DNA of 64,000 nucleotides, taken from the NCBI RefSeq assembly GCF_001659785.1, contig NZ_CP015961.1:3100001-3164000 (forward strand). The letters run 5' to 3'. Below are positions 27,954 to 36,120 of this stretch, piece after piece (the first letter of the stretch is position 1; every line of letters starts with the position of its first letter). The notes under the pieces are model-generated. The model made no database searches. It was not told the origin of the DNA and saw only the letters and a list, made by a program, of their open reading frames with translations. Position numbers and translations under genes: made by a program. This DNA comes from Dietzia timorensis (lineage in GTDB: Bacteria; Actinomycetota; Actinomycetes; Mycobacteriales; Mycobacteriaceae).

Positions 27954-29504
27954 GTGGCCAACCTCATCGACGACATCATCCGCAACGCCGAACAACGCCC
28001 GGACGCGGTGGCGTTGCGCCACGGCGAGGACGCCACCACCTCCTACCCCGATCTGCGCGATGCGTGCCTCGCCTTCGCGCAGCGGCTCCGCGACCGCGGC
28101 GTCCACCCCGGAGATCGCGTGCTGCTGTGCTGCCCCAGCGTCGACGCCTACGTCGTCGCATACATGGGCGTTCAGGCCGCGGGCGGCGCGATCGTCGCCG
28201 CGAACACCATGGCCACCCGCGACGAGCTCTCGTACTTCCTCTCCGATTCGGGCGCGAAACTCGCCATCGGCTGGCACGAGAACGGCCCCAGCCTGCAGGA
28301 AGCGTGCGACGAAACGGGCACCGACCTCCTCGTTCTCACCGAGTATGACGCCGCACGTCCCCAATCCATAGACGCCGGCGCGCTCGCGGATCTGCCCATC
28401 GACAGGGCGGACTCCGATCTCGCCGCCCTCCTCTACACGTCGGGCACGACCGGCAAGCCGAAGGGCACGCAGCTCACGGTGGGCGGGCTCAGCGCGGCGA
28501 TCGATTCCGCGATCGTCGCGTCCGGGATGGAGGCGGAGGATCGCTGCGGCACGGCGCTGCCGCTGTTCCACTGCTTCGGACAGGTCGCCGGCATGCTTCC
28601 CACTCTCCGCGGCGGCGGCTCGCTCACGCTCCTGCACCCACTGACCCTCGAGGGCCAGCTGGCGATGATCCCCGAGAACGGGCTGACCGTGATGCTCGGC
28701 GTGCCGACGATGTGGATGTTCCTGCTCTACCAGGCCGGGGAGGAGGGCGTCGGCGCCGAGCATTTCTCGACACTCAAGTACGCGGTGTCCGGCGGCGCTC
28801 CGCTGCCCGAATCGATCATCACCCGCTTCGAGGACGAGCTCGGGGTGACCGTTCTTGAGGGCTACGGGCTCACCGAGACCGCGGCGATGGGAACGTTCAG
28901 CCAGCCCGGCGGGCCGCGCAAGGTCGGGTTCGTCGGATCCCCGGTGCAGGGAATCGAGCTGTCGGTGCGCGATTTCGACGGCCGCGAGCTCGGCGCGGAC
29001 GAGCCCGGCGAGGTGTTCCTGCGTGGGCCGCAGATCACCGCCGGCTACTGGAATCGCCCTGCCGATACCGACGCGGCGATCTCGAAGGACGGCTGGTTCC
29101 GGACCGGCGATATCGGCCTCCGCGATGCCGACGGAGATCTGCGCATCGTCGACCGTGTGAAGGACATGATCATTCGCGGCGGCTACAACGTCTACCCGGC
29201 CGAGGTCGAGAGCATTCTCTACCAGAATCCGGCCGTGCTGGAGGCCGCAGTGATCGGCGTACCCGACGAGAAGTACGGCGAGGAGGTTGCGACGTGCGTC
29301 GTCATCAAGCCCGGTGAGGAGGTCACGCCGGAGGACCTCGAGGCCCTGTGCCGCGAACACCTGTCGGCGTATAAGGTGCCGCGGCTTATCTCGTTCGTCG
29401 ATCAGCTGCCCAAGGGTGCGACGGGCAAGACCCTCAAGCGCGGGATCGACAGGGCCGAGGTGCTCAAGAGCGCGTGGCGCTCGGAATCCGCGCTACGGAA
29501 GTAA
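27954..29504 (+). CDS. Acyl-CoA synthetase (AMP-forming, long-chain fatty acid CoA ligase type)
   Basis: A 516-residue adenylate-forming enzyme that activates a carboxylic acid with ATP and couples it to CoA. The start is GTG 27954 (VANLIDDI), six bases after GGAGG. Signature motifs: P-loop YTSGTTGKPKGTQLT (about 162), EGYGLTETAAMG (about 303), the hinge GWFRTGDIG (about 380), KDMIIRGGYNVYPAEVE (about 403) and the catalytic Lys in PKGATGKTLKR near the C-terminus. Chain length is not deducible; Fad-type actinobacterial enzymes of this length use medium or long chains. It is the last host-like gene before the 23-bp repeat bounding the accessory segment. Confidence 0.9.
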   Translation: MANLIDDIIRNAEQRPDAVALRHGEDATTSYPDLRDACLAFAQRLRDRGVHPGDRVLLCCPSVDAYVVAYMGVQAAGGAIVAANTMATRDELSYFLSDSGAKLAIGWHENGPSLQEACDETGTDLLVLTEYDAARPQSIDAGALADLPIDRADSDLAALLYTSGTTGKPKGTQLTVGGLSAAIDSAIVASGMEAEDRCGTALPLFHCFGQVAGMLPTLRGGGSLTLLHPLTLEGQLAMIPENGLTVMLGVPTMWMFLLYQAGEEGVGAEHFSTLKYAVSGGAPLPESIITRFEDELGVTVLEGYGLTETAAMGTFSQPGGPRKVGFVGSPVQGIELSVRDFDGRELGADEPGEVFLRGPQITAGYWNRPADTDAAISKDGWFRTGDIGLRDADGDLRIVDRVKDMIIRGGYNVYPAEVESILYQNPAVLEAAVIGVPDEKYGEEVATCVVIKPGEEVTPEDLEALCREHLSAYKVPRLISFVDQLPKGATGKTLKRGIDRAEVLKSAWRSESALRK

Positions 29505-30031
29505 TTCGCAACGTCGGCCTTTTGGTGCGCCCAGCCCCCAGCGCCTGGCGCGCGACCAACTGATAGCGGCGCCGTTTCGAGACCTCACGCCGCCGCCAGG
29601 CGCCGAAGCCTGCTCAAATTTCGTTTGCCGCGTGTCGTTACGCGGCCAACGAAAAGTGCCTGGGCTTGGACGAAAAGGACGGCAAAGATGGAGGGACGGG
29701 TGCGGGGCGCGGCGCCCGCCCCCGCATCACCGTGCACGCGGTGTCGCCCGATGAGCGCAGCAGGCAACCTGACGGCTAGGCCCGAACCCCGCACTGCGAC
29801 GCGGTTTCATCATCCCGCGCCGGGTCGCACCGCGTGCGGATCCCGCAGTGACGGATCCCGCTGCGGCACCTCCGCGTACCGATCCTCACGATGAAGACAC
29901 CCCATGACAAGGTGGTTGAGCCTGTGACTGCTGTCCACCCGCGACTTTTGGGTTGACCCCGGGCGGGCTGCCGTTGTCCTCGACGAGGAGACGTTTACCC
30001 ATCGAGTGCGTCCGTTCTGGGGTCAGGCGAA
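29505..30031. other. Gap at the left border of the accessory segment; no convincing gene
   Basis: About 527 bases with no open frame of credible composition. The left copy of the 23-bp direct repeat lies at 29697-29719. Sequence to its right differs in texture from that to its left, consistent with a junction. Short open frames on both strands are Arg/Ala/Pro-rich shadows. Confidence 0.5.
29697..29719 (+). repeat. 23-bp direct repeat, left copy
   Basis: Identical to 34925-34947 in the same orientation; starts CGGGTGCGGGGC and ends GCGCCCGC, with an internal 13-bp near-palindrome GGGCGCGGCGCCC. A few codons to its left are also similar to the right copy (GRVRGAAPA when read in the same frame). 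It bounds a 5.2-kb accessory segment. Confidence 0.7.
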
Positions 30032-31162
30032 CTATCGCAGGGCTTCGCCGAGGCGAGCGGCGGGCGTGAGGTCGGCGGCGAGACCGCCGCCGGTCGCAGC
30101 CCGGGCAAGAGCGCGACCCAGCGCAGGTGCCTGCTTGAACAGATTGTGACCGGCCACAAACATGACAGAGCCTGCCTCCCACACGGCCACGCCGTCCTCG
30201 CTCCATGGGAGGTCGGTCACCCAGCAGTGAAGAAAGTCGCGCGGCTCTGGGTGGAGACCGGGCAGCGCCCGTGTCACGTATTCGCGCGCGCGTTCGTCCA
30301 GCGATCGAATCGCCGCAGGGTCGATGAACGTTCCGTCGTCGCGGACGCCGACGGTTTCGCTGAGTCCGACCGAATAACTGCTGTTGCCCGGTAGCGGCGT
30401 CGCGTACACGCCGACTTCGCCGAAGACGCCGCTGCTGTCCTGCAGGCACGCGACTCGTGCCGGGGCGGCGGCTTTCACGTCGAAGGTCAGCCGGACGTGT
30501 GCGGCAAGGCGAACCGGCAGCGACAAGCCGACGCTGCCGGCCAGGCGGGCGGTTTCGCGGCCGGCGCACACGACCACCTTGGAGTAGACAGCCCGGTCGC
30601 TGACGCTGCGCACCTCGACCGTCCCATCGGCGCGGGGATCGATGGAGATGACCTCTGCGGTGGTGACGGCATCTGCGAGGGCACCCGCGAGTGCCGTGAT
30701 CGCGGTGCGGGTGCGGATCGCTCCGCCCGACTCGTCGAGCACCGCTGGCCCCGAGTACCCAGCGAGCAGCGGCATTCGCTGGGCGAGCTCGGATGCATCG
30801 ATCTCGTGCGCTTCCACGCCCCCGACCTGGTCGAGCACCCGCAGCCGCGCCAGGGCGCTGTCGCCGATCGCCACGACACCGTCTGATGAGACCAGCTCGA
30901 CGTCGAAGTGTTCGGCCCACTCATCCCATATGCCGCGGCTTTCGCGCGCGAAAGCGACGAGCCGCGGGTCGTCGTGGGCATGACGGAAGATCCGCGACTC
31001 GCCCGCGGACTGACCCGTTCCGGGCAGGCCGGCCTCGTACAAGCGCACCGGCACGCCCTGCTCCCGCAGCGCGTACGCCGTCGACAGACCGACGATCCCG
31101 CCCCCGATCACTGCTACCTCGGGTGAACGCGTCGGGGCAACGTCGTCGTCAGTTCCTGTCAT
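30032..31162 (-). CDS. FAD-dependent oxidoreductase of the DAO family (sarcosine / N-methyl amino acid oxidase-like)
   Basis: A 376-residue flavoprotein; ATG 31162 (MTGTDDDVAP) follows GAGGAACC. The FAD-binding motif VIGGGIVGLSTAYALREQG is at about 16-34, then the RLYEAG acidic strand end. The SRIFRHAH segment resembles the SoxA/MTOX family that binds covalent FAD. HNLFKQAPALGRALA near the C-terminus replaces the usual HGFKFAP, so the covalent-flavin Cys is not evident. Members oxidise N-methyl amino acids to formaldehyde and hydrogen peroxide. It is the last gene of a four-gene minus-strand operon with an aldehyde dehydrogenase and PfpI protein. Confidence 0.82.
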   Translation of the reverse strand: MTGTDDDVAPTRSPEVAVIGGGIVGLSTAYALREQGVPVRLYEAGLPGTGQSAGESRIFRHAHDDPRLVAFARESRGIWDEWAEHFDVELVSSDGVVAIGDSALARLRVLDQVGGVEAHEIDASELAQRMPLLAGYSGPAVLDESGGAIRTRTAITALAGALADAVTTAEVISIDPRADGTVEVRSVSDRAVYSKVVVCAGRETARLAGSVGLSLPVRLAAHVRLTFDVKAAAPARVACLQDSSGVFGEVGVYATPLPGNSSYSVGLSETVGVRDDGTFIDPAAIRSLDERAREYVTRALPGLHPEPRDFLHCWVTDLPWSEDGVAVWEAGSVMFVAGHNLFKQAPALGRALARAATGGGLAADLTPAARLGEALR

Positions 31163-31303
31163 CGCGGTTCCTCGATCTGTTAGGGATGTGCGATAGGCCG
31201 CAAGTAAAGGGGCCGCTGCCACGACGTCAACGGGCTGTGCCAGCCCGAAGTCACCGCGCGGAGCGACCCCTCATGTCGGGGTCAGTACTCCCGGTTTGTG
31301 GTG

Positions 31304-31606
31304 TCAGGCGGGAAGCTTGGAGCCCAACACGTCGAGCTTCTCGATCGTCGGTTCGGAGAACAACGCACCGGTCTGCTCGCCGAGAGCTGCCGCAACAGGG
31401 CCGGACAGGTGAGCGTCACGTCCGGCGTCATCGGGGAACGCGTCGAAGATCCCGAATGAGGACGGGCCGAGACGGATCGCGAACCACGCGGTGGTCGCCG
31501 GCTCTTTCTCAACAAGCGCACGACCGCTGTCAAGGAACTCCTTTACGTCGTCCTCCTTGCCGGGCAACGCGTCAAACCTGACCAGCAATCCTTTGGTCAC
31601 ACTCAT
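31304..31606 (-). CDS. Antibiotic biosynthesis monooxygenase (ABM) domain protein
   Basis: A 100-residue ferredoxin-like single domain; ATG 31606 (MSVTKGLLVRFDALPG) lies 11 bases after the pfpI stop behind AGAGGAGA. The pattern FDALPGKEDDVKEFLDSG..ALVEKEPATTAWFAI and FGIFDAFPDDAGRDAHLSG is that of ABM (YgiN-like) proteins, which include quinol oxidases and heme-free monooxygenases, often dimers. The dispersed 12-base word occurs at 31420 (DDAGRD). Confidence 0.82.
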   Translation of the reverse strand: MSVTKGLLVRFDALPGKEDDVKEFLDSGRALVEKEPATTAWFAIRLGPSSFGIFDAFPDDAGRDAHLSGPVAAALGEQTGALFSEPTIEKLDVLGSKLPA

Positions 31607-31617
31607 GATGTCTCCTC

Positions 31618-32172
31618 TTACTTTGTTGTGGTGTCCGCGAGTTGGGACACGATCGCCTCGGAGAACGCCGGCAGGTCCTCCGGCGAGCGGCTGGTGATGA
31701 GATTCTTGTCGACCGCGACCTCCTGGTCGACGACGTTCGCGCCGGCATTGCGCAGATCCGTGCGGATGCTCGGGAAGGACGTCAGGGTGCGACCGGTGGC
31801 CACGCCAGCCTCGATCAACGTCCACGGTCCGTGACAGATCGCCGCCACGGGCTTGCCACTCTCGACGAAGCCGCGGACGAAGGAAACGGCGTCCTTGTCG
31901 ACCCGGAGCTGGTCAGGGTTCACCGTGCCGCCGGGAAGCAGCAGGGCGTCGTAGTCGCCCACCGAGGCGTCGGCGACCAGCCCGTCGACGGTGAACGAGC
32001 CCGCTTCATCCAGGTCGTTCTTACGGGCCTTGATCTCGCCGTCGTGGATCGAGAGGACCTCGGTCTGAGCGCCGGCCCCGTCCAGTGCTTCGCGGGGTTG
32101 CTCAAGCTCGACGCGTTCGACTCCGTCGGCGGCGAGGATCGCGACCCTCTTGCCCTGAAGATCTGCTGCCAT
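31618..32172 (-). CDS. DJ-1/PfpI family protein (glutamine amidotransferase-like, type 1)
   Basis: A 184-residue cytoplasmic protein of the DJ-1/PfpI superfamily. It starts QGKRVAILAADGVERVEL; the nucleophile-elbow Cys is in AAICHGPWTLIEAG (about 112) and the upstream acid in LLLPGGTVNPDQLR. Relatives include stress protein Ga1/YhbO and glyoxalase III types that repair or remove aldehyde damage. The stop precedes the ABM start by 11 bases, and its own start is one base from the dehydrogenase stop, so it is cotranscribed. Confidence 0.87.
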   Translation of the reverse strand: MAADLQGKRVAILAADGVERVELEQPREALDGAGAQTEVLSIHDGEIKARKNDLDEAGSFTVDGLVADASVGDYDALLLPGGTVNPDQLRVDKDAVSFVRGFVESGKPVAAICHGPWTLIEAGVATGRTLTSFPSIRTDLRNAGANVVDQEVAVDKNLITSRSPEDLPAFSEAIVSQLADTTTK

Positions 32173-32173
32173 C

Positions 32174-33340
32174 TCAGTTTTCCTTCTTTCCGTTTGACAT
32201 GCCGGGCTTGATGAGGACCTTGGTCCAACCCTTGGACCTGGCGTCGAAGTTCTTGTAGGCGTCGGCGGCTTGGTCCAGCGAGATTTCGTGGGAGACGATC
32301 CAGGAAGGGGTCGCCTTGCCGGCCGCGATCAGGTCCCGGAGCTGGCGGTTGTACCGCTTGACCGGGGCTTGACCGTTGCCCATGGTCTGCCCCTTGAACC
32401 AGTGGGTGCCGAAGTCGATGGCCGCCTTGCCCTGCTTGGCCAATTCGCTCTTGGCCCCCGGGTCCTGGGGGACGAACACGCCAACGGTGCCGATTCGTCC
32501 GGTGAAGCGCACCGCGTTGATGAGCATGTTCAGCGTGGCGGCGGTGTCCTCGTTGCCCTGAGGATCATGGGCCTGGTAGCCCACGCACTCGCAACCACGG
32601 TCAGCTCCGAGCCCCATCGTCTCGTCCAGCACCACCTGCACGGGGTCGACCTTGGAGTCGTCGATGGCAATCGCACCGATCTGCTCGGCCAGCGCGAGCC
32701 GGTCAGGGTGGCGATCGACCACCATCACCTTCGCTGCGCCCTTAATCGTCGCGGACAGGGCAGCCATCAGCCCCACCGGTCCGGCCCCGGCGATCACAAC
32801 GCTGTCGCCCGGCATCACGCCGGCCATCTCGGTGGCGTGGTAACCGGTGGGGAAGATGTCGGAGAGCATGACGTAATCGTTCTCCCTCTCCTGCGCATCC
32901 TCACCCAGGCGCAGCGCGTTGTGGTCACCGAAAGGCACGCGGAGCAGCTCCGCTTGGCCACCGCCGTACGGGCCCATGTCCGCAAATCCATATGCCGCAC
33001 CAGCGGCGGACGGGTCAGGCTGCGTGGTCAGGCAGTAATTCGTGAGACCGCGCTCGCAGTTCTTGCAGAACCCGCACGAGATGTTGAAGGGCAGCACGAC
33101 CCGGTCTCCCACCTTGACCTTCTCCACGCCCTGACCGACCTCCACCACCTCCCCCATATTCTCGTGGCCGAACGTGCGGCCCTGCTCGAAGGAGGTCCGG
33201 CCCTCATACATGTGCAGATCCGAGCCGCAGATATTGGTCGTTGTCACCTTGACCAGCACATCGTTGGGACGTTCGATCTTCGCGTCCGGGACGTTCTTCG
33301 TGCTGACCTGACGGGGTCCCTCGTACACCACTGCTTTCAT
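32174..33340 (-). CDS. Zinc-dependent alcohol dehydrogenase, glutathione-independent formaldehyde dehydrogenase type
   Basis: A 388-residue medium-chain dehydrogenase; ATG 33340 (MKAVVYEGPRQVS) behind CGGAG. Catalytic zinc ligands: Cys in NICGSDLHMYEG (about 38) and His in FGHENMGEV (about 59). The structural zinc cluster is CGFCKNCERGLTNYC (about 88). NAD-binding motif AGAGPVGLMAALSA (about 172). The long insert with GYHATEMAGVMPG and FVPQDPGAKSE is characteristic of Pseudomonas putida-type formaldehyde dehydrogenases that need no thiol cofactor. It is the promoter-proximal gene of the operon, with PfpI, ABM and DAO proteins following. Confidence 0.88.
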   Translation of the reverse strand: MKAVVYEGPRQVSTKNVPDAKIERPNDVLVKVTTTNICGSDLHMYEGRTSFEQGRTFGHENMGEVVEVGQGVEKVKVGDRVVLPFNISCGFCKNCERGLTNYCLTTQPDPSAAGAAYGFADMGPYGGGQAELLRVPFGDHNALRLGEDAQERENDYVMLSDIFPTGYHATEMAGVMPGDSVVIAGAGPVGLMAALSATIKGAAKVMVVDRHPDRLALAEQIGAIAIDDSKVDPVQVVLDETMGLGADRGCECVGYQAHDPQGNEDTAATLNMLINAVRFTGRIGTVGVFVPQDPGAKSELAKQGKAAIDFGTHWFKGQTMGNGQAPVKRYNRQLRDLIAAGKATPSWIVSHEISLDQAADAYKNFDARSKGWTKVLIKPGMSNGKKEN

Positions 33341-33889
33341 GTCTACTCCGATCCGATTGTGTTGCTCGATGTCGTTCTGGCAAGGCCTCTCCGACGCCGA
33401 CCCCATCGCCCGTCAGTGAACGCCCCCAGGAACCACGTGTCAAGGGGCTCGCCTTGAGTTGATGTGTAGCGATCAAGCCGGGATAGTGCCCGGGTCCGCT
33501 GCTCGATCCCAGGGCATACGCTCTGTTCACGCTTGCGGTGGTCGCGCCATTCGTCCTTGCGCTCGTTATCATCGTGACGTTGACAGCGGTTCTGATGATG
33601 AGCCGGTACCGCAAAGAGGTAAGCGTCACGACCGTGGTCGTCAGCGCGGCCCTGTGCCAACCAACGCGGCTGTGCGAATCAGCGGCGAGTTGCGCGCCGC
33701 TTGCGCTGTATGGGCAGGAAGCCGAGCGCCAGTGGAACAATGACTTCGAGGGCGCAGACGATGGCGATGATCGGGGTACTCATACGGCCGATCGCCCCAT
33801 GGATAGTGCGTCGTGGGTAGCGGAACGATGCGCCGACTTTTTCGGCGATCACGAGGCGGCTCCGCCGTAGACGATCGTTTGCGGCAGGG
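33341..33889. other. Gap with no convincing gene; possible degraded coding remnants
   Basis: About 550 bases upstream of the dehydrogenase operon. It must contain its promoter, but no clear -35/-10 pair stands out. A stretch at 33532-33610 (plus) would encode a hydrophobic helix, VVAPFVLALVIIVTLTAVLM, without a start site. On the minus strand a 34-codon frame, 33679-33783 (MSTPIIAIVCALEVIVPLAL), also reads as a membrane peptide but lacks a ribosome-binding site. I treat both as remnants. Confidence 0.4.
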
Positions 33890-34231
33890 CTACCAGACGT
33901 CGGTCCGGTCCGAGATTCGCTGGCATGCGCCCTGCCATATCCAGCACCGCAGCTTGTCGCCGTCGATCGTCACCTGGACGCCCACGGCGTCGGCCGTCCA
34001 TCGCTTCGCCTGGACGACGCACCGCACGTTCGTATCCCCGAACTGTAGCCAGGCGTAACCCCATATCGTCGTCTGCTCGGGAACGATCGTGAGGGGCTGC
34101 GCGTGTAGTCGCAGCTGGAGCGAGTCGAGGGTGCGCAGCGGTCCACGCTTGCGCGCCTCGCGTAGCTCTCGCTCTTCACCCCTCTGCGCAGGCAGGTGGG
34201 GGTAGCGCTTGTTCGTTCCCCCGGGTTCATC
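33890..34231 (-). CDS. Mobile-element-type hypothetical protein; start unresolved
   Basis: An open frame of about 114 codons ending at 33890 with natural composition: NKRYPHLPAQRGEERELREA, then LRLHAQPLTIVPEQTTIWGY, and a Trp/Cys-containing end (LRCWIWQGACQRI). No ATG, GTG or TTG lies in frame near its beginning. An ATG one frame off (MNPGERTS, 34231 region) would join it if one base were gained in the CCCGGGGG tract, so a frameshift or truncation is likely. Family not recognised; similar short genes sit beside recombinases in actinobacterial integrative elements. It follows the 76-residue gene on the same strand by about 30 bases. Confidence 0.5.
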   Translation of the reverse strand, partial: DEPGGTNKRYPHLPAQRGEERELREARKRGPLRTLDSLQLRLHAQPLTIVPEQTTIWGYAWLQFGDTNVRCVVQAKRWTADAVGVQVTIDGDKLRCWIWQGACQRISDRTDVW

Positions 34232-34262
34232 GTCGCGGGAACATCGGACGCTGCCGGGTGGT

Positions 34263-34493
34263 CTACTCGGCGTTGTCCTTCGGCTTGCCAGGTCGGGGCC
34301 AGGGCCAGGCGTCGACGACGGCCCACAGCTCGGACGCCGAGCGCGACACGACCGTGTGCGGCCGGCCTTCGGCCACCACGGCGTCGAGGAACCATGAGGC
34401 GTCGCGCAGCGCGTCGGTGTAGCCGGAATGGCCGCGGGCGACTGCTCCCATGATCGCGGCGATCTTCTGGGCCTGGCGCACGGTGATCTGCAC
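34263..34493 (-). CDS. Mobile-element-type hypothetical protein, probably truncated at its start
   Basis: A 76-residue frame (GTG 34493) reading VQITVRQAQKIAAIMGAVAR, then HSGYTDALRDASWFLDAVVA and SASELWAVVDAWPWPRPGKP. Natural coding sequence continues in frame upstream (AETSPEAFQRTVNGAHEGDD) to about 34550, where it meets the recombinase fragment coming from the other strand. The gene is therefore probably cut by the same junction and its original start lost. I do not recognise the family. Confidence 0.55.
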   Translation of the reverse strand: MQITVRQAQKIAAIMGAVARGHSGYTDALRDASWFLDAVVAEGRPHTVVSRSASELWAVVDAWPWPRPGKPKDNAE

Positions 34494-34547
34494 CGGGAGG
34501 TCGTCGCCCTCGTGAGCCCCATTGACCGTGCGCTGGAACGCCTCGGG

Positions 34548-34924
34548 AGACGTCTCGGCAGCACGACGCCCTCGACTCCATCTGCGTGAAGGTCTTCGAG
34601 GAGAAGGTCAGCGGCAAGCTCGCTGTCGATGCCCGTCCGGGGCTCCGCGAGGCGATCGAGTACATGAGGGACGGCGACATGCTCACGGTCCAGGAGGTCG
34701 ACCGGCTCGGTGGCAATCTCCTGGAAGGGCTCATCGTCCTGACCGATCTGTTCGAGCGCGGCATCGCCGTGAAGGTACTAGAGGGCATTGCGACCGGCGA
34801 GCACACCGAGCGGTCGCTGATCCTCGACCTCGCGCTCGCATTGGCCGAGGGTCGCCGTCGCGACATCGTCCGCGAGACGAGGAACGGGCTGGAGGCAGCG
34901 CGGAAGCGCGGCAAGGTCGGTGGG
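34548..34924 (+). pseudogene. Serine recombinase (resolvase/invertase) fragment
   Basis: Central part of a small serine recombinase: TSRQHDALDSICVKVFEEKV, MLTVQEVDRLGGNLLEGLIV, IAVKVLEGIATGEHTERSLI, and AEGRRRDIVRETRNGLEAAR up to KRGKVGGR. The first 15 or so residues with the catalytic Ser (usually YARVST) are absent: to the left of about 34548 the frame reads unrelated sequence. The C-terminal DNA-binding helix-turn-helix is also gone, since after GKVGGR the frame enters the 23-bp repeat and stops at 34993. Broken at both ends, so inactive. It marks past mobility of this segment. Confidence 0.75.
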
Positions 34925-34947
34925 CGGGTGCGGGGCGCGGCGCCCGC
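34925..34947 (+). repeat. 23-bp direct repeat, right copy
   Basis: Identical to 29697-29719. It truncates the recombinase fragment and ends nine bases before the stop codon of the minus-strand SDR gene. Confidence 0.7.
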
Positions 34948-34956
34948 TCGAAGGGG

Positions 34957-35778
34957 CTACCCGTCCTCGGCCGCCCGCACAGCTGCCTGGTAGCGCCGCA
35001 TTCCGGAAATCCAGCGCTGAGTGTCGCCGGCGCGGCCCTGCCACATGTCCCGGACCTCCGGGTGCGGGAGGACGAGGAACTCGCCGGCCGCGACAGCCGC
35101 GAGGGTCTGGCGTGCGACGTCATCGGAAGAAAGCACCGCACCCGCGGAGGTGACGGCCCGGATGGCGGCGCGCGCCCGCGGGTCCGCCGACGCCGCGCCG
35201 TCTCGGACCAGCGCGGTGTCCACGCCCATCGGACACAAGCAGGTCACACCGACGCCGGCGTCGCCGTACGTCACCGACAACCACTCGGCGAAGGCCACCG
35301 CGGCGTGCTTGGTCGCGGAGTACACGGCCGCCCCGACCTGCGTGAGCAGCCCCGCCGCCGAGGCCGTGGAGACGAAATGCCCGGACCCGCGCTCGGCCCA
35401 GCCGGGCACGAGGAGCCGCGCGGCGCGAACGTGCGCGTAGAAGTTCACGTCCATCCCGGTCGCCCACTCGTCCTCGCTGCCGATGTCGGCCCCGCCCATC
35501 ACGCCCGCGTTGGCGAAATACATGTCCACCGGGCCGAACTCGGCCTCGGCCAACTCGATGGACCGCGCGATGACGTCGGAGTCGCTCACGTCCCCGGCCA
35601 CCGCGAGCACGCCGGGCGGCGGACCGGGGATTTCGGCCCGGTCCACGGCCACGACTCGCGCGCCGTGAACGGCGAGCTGCGTTACCAGCGCCGCCCCGAT
35701 CCCGCTGGCCGCGCCCGTGACGATCGCGACCTTCCCGTGGAAGTGGCCTGCGACGTCATCTTGCGGTGACTTATCCAT
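34957..35778 (-). CDS. Short-chain dehydrogenase/reductase
   Basis: A 273-residue classical SDR; ATG 35778 (MDKSPQDDVAG) is favoured because the Rossmann fold starts soon after. Coenzyme motif VTGAASGIGAALVTQ (about 20-34); NAG motif ANAGVMGG; catalytic Ser in STASAAG, Tyr and Lys in YSATKHA (about 151-157). Substrate unknown; the acidic residue in VAVDRAE after strand 2 favours NAD over NADP. It overlaps the preceding thiamine-binding gene by eight bases. Its 3' end touches the right 23-bp repeat, so it is the first host-like gene after the accessory segment. Confidence 0.87.
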   Translation of the reverse strand: MDKSPQDDVAGHFHGKVAIVTGAASGIGAALVTQLAVHGARVVAVDRAEIPGPPPGVLAVAGDVSDSDVIARSIELAEAEFGPVDMYFANAGVMGGADIGSEDEWATGMDVNFYAHVRAARLLVPGWAERGSGHFVSTASAAGLLTQVGAAVYSATKHAAVAFAEWLSVTYGDAGVGVTCLCPMGVDTALVRDGAASADPRARAAIRAVTSAGAVLSSDDVARQTLAAVAAGEFLVLPHPEVRDMWQGRAGDTQRWISGMRRYQAAVRAAEDG

Positions 35779-36106
35779 CGGTGCGCCCTCCCGCGTCGCG
35801 AACAGGGGACTCGAGGCGAGCATCGACCCGCTCGACCTTGCCGGTGAGCTCGCCTGTGTGGCCGGGGCGCAGGTCGGCCTTGAGGACGAGCGAGACCCGC
35901 GGAGAAACGGCGAGCACTGCGTCCGTGGCGGCCTTGATCACGGCCATTGCCTCGTCCCATTCGCCTTCGATGGTGGTGAACATCGAGGTGGTTTCGTGCG
36001 GCAGCCCGGAGGCGCGCACGACGCGGATGGCCTCGGCGACGGCGGCGCTCATCGAGCCGTCCGGATCGGGCGCGGTGGCGGGGGCGATGGAGAACGCGAA
36101 CAGCAT
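35771..36106 (-). CDS. MTH1187/YkoF-like thiamine-binding protein (DUF77)
   Basis: A 111-residue ferredoxin-like protein: MLFAFSIAPATAPDPDGSMS, AEAIRVVRASGLPHETTSMF, TTIEGEWDEAMAVIKAATDA, then the SLVLKADLRPG strand. This is the MTH1187 family, whose members bind thiamine or related pyrimidines in dimers or tetramers. No catalytic motif. It is the first gene before the SDR. Two tandem operator-like palindromes lie 15-68 bases before its start. Confidence 0.78.
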   Translation of the reverse strand: MLFAFSIAPATAPDPDGSMSAAVAEAIRVVRASGLPHETTSMFTTIEGEWDEAMAVIKAATDAVLAVSPRVSLVLKADLRPGHTGELTGKVERVDARLESPVRDAGGRTDG

Positions 36107-36120
36107 GGGCCCAGAGTAGT

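Noticed and set aside
26085-29360. 1091-codon minus-strand frame opposite the protease and acyl-CoA ligase
   Set aside because: Spans two well-supported plus-strand genes and their terminator; no start site or domain. Typical GC-driven shadow.
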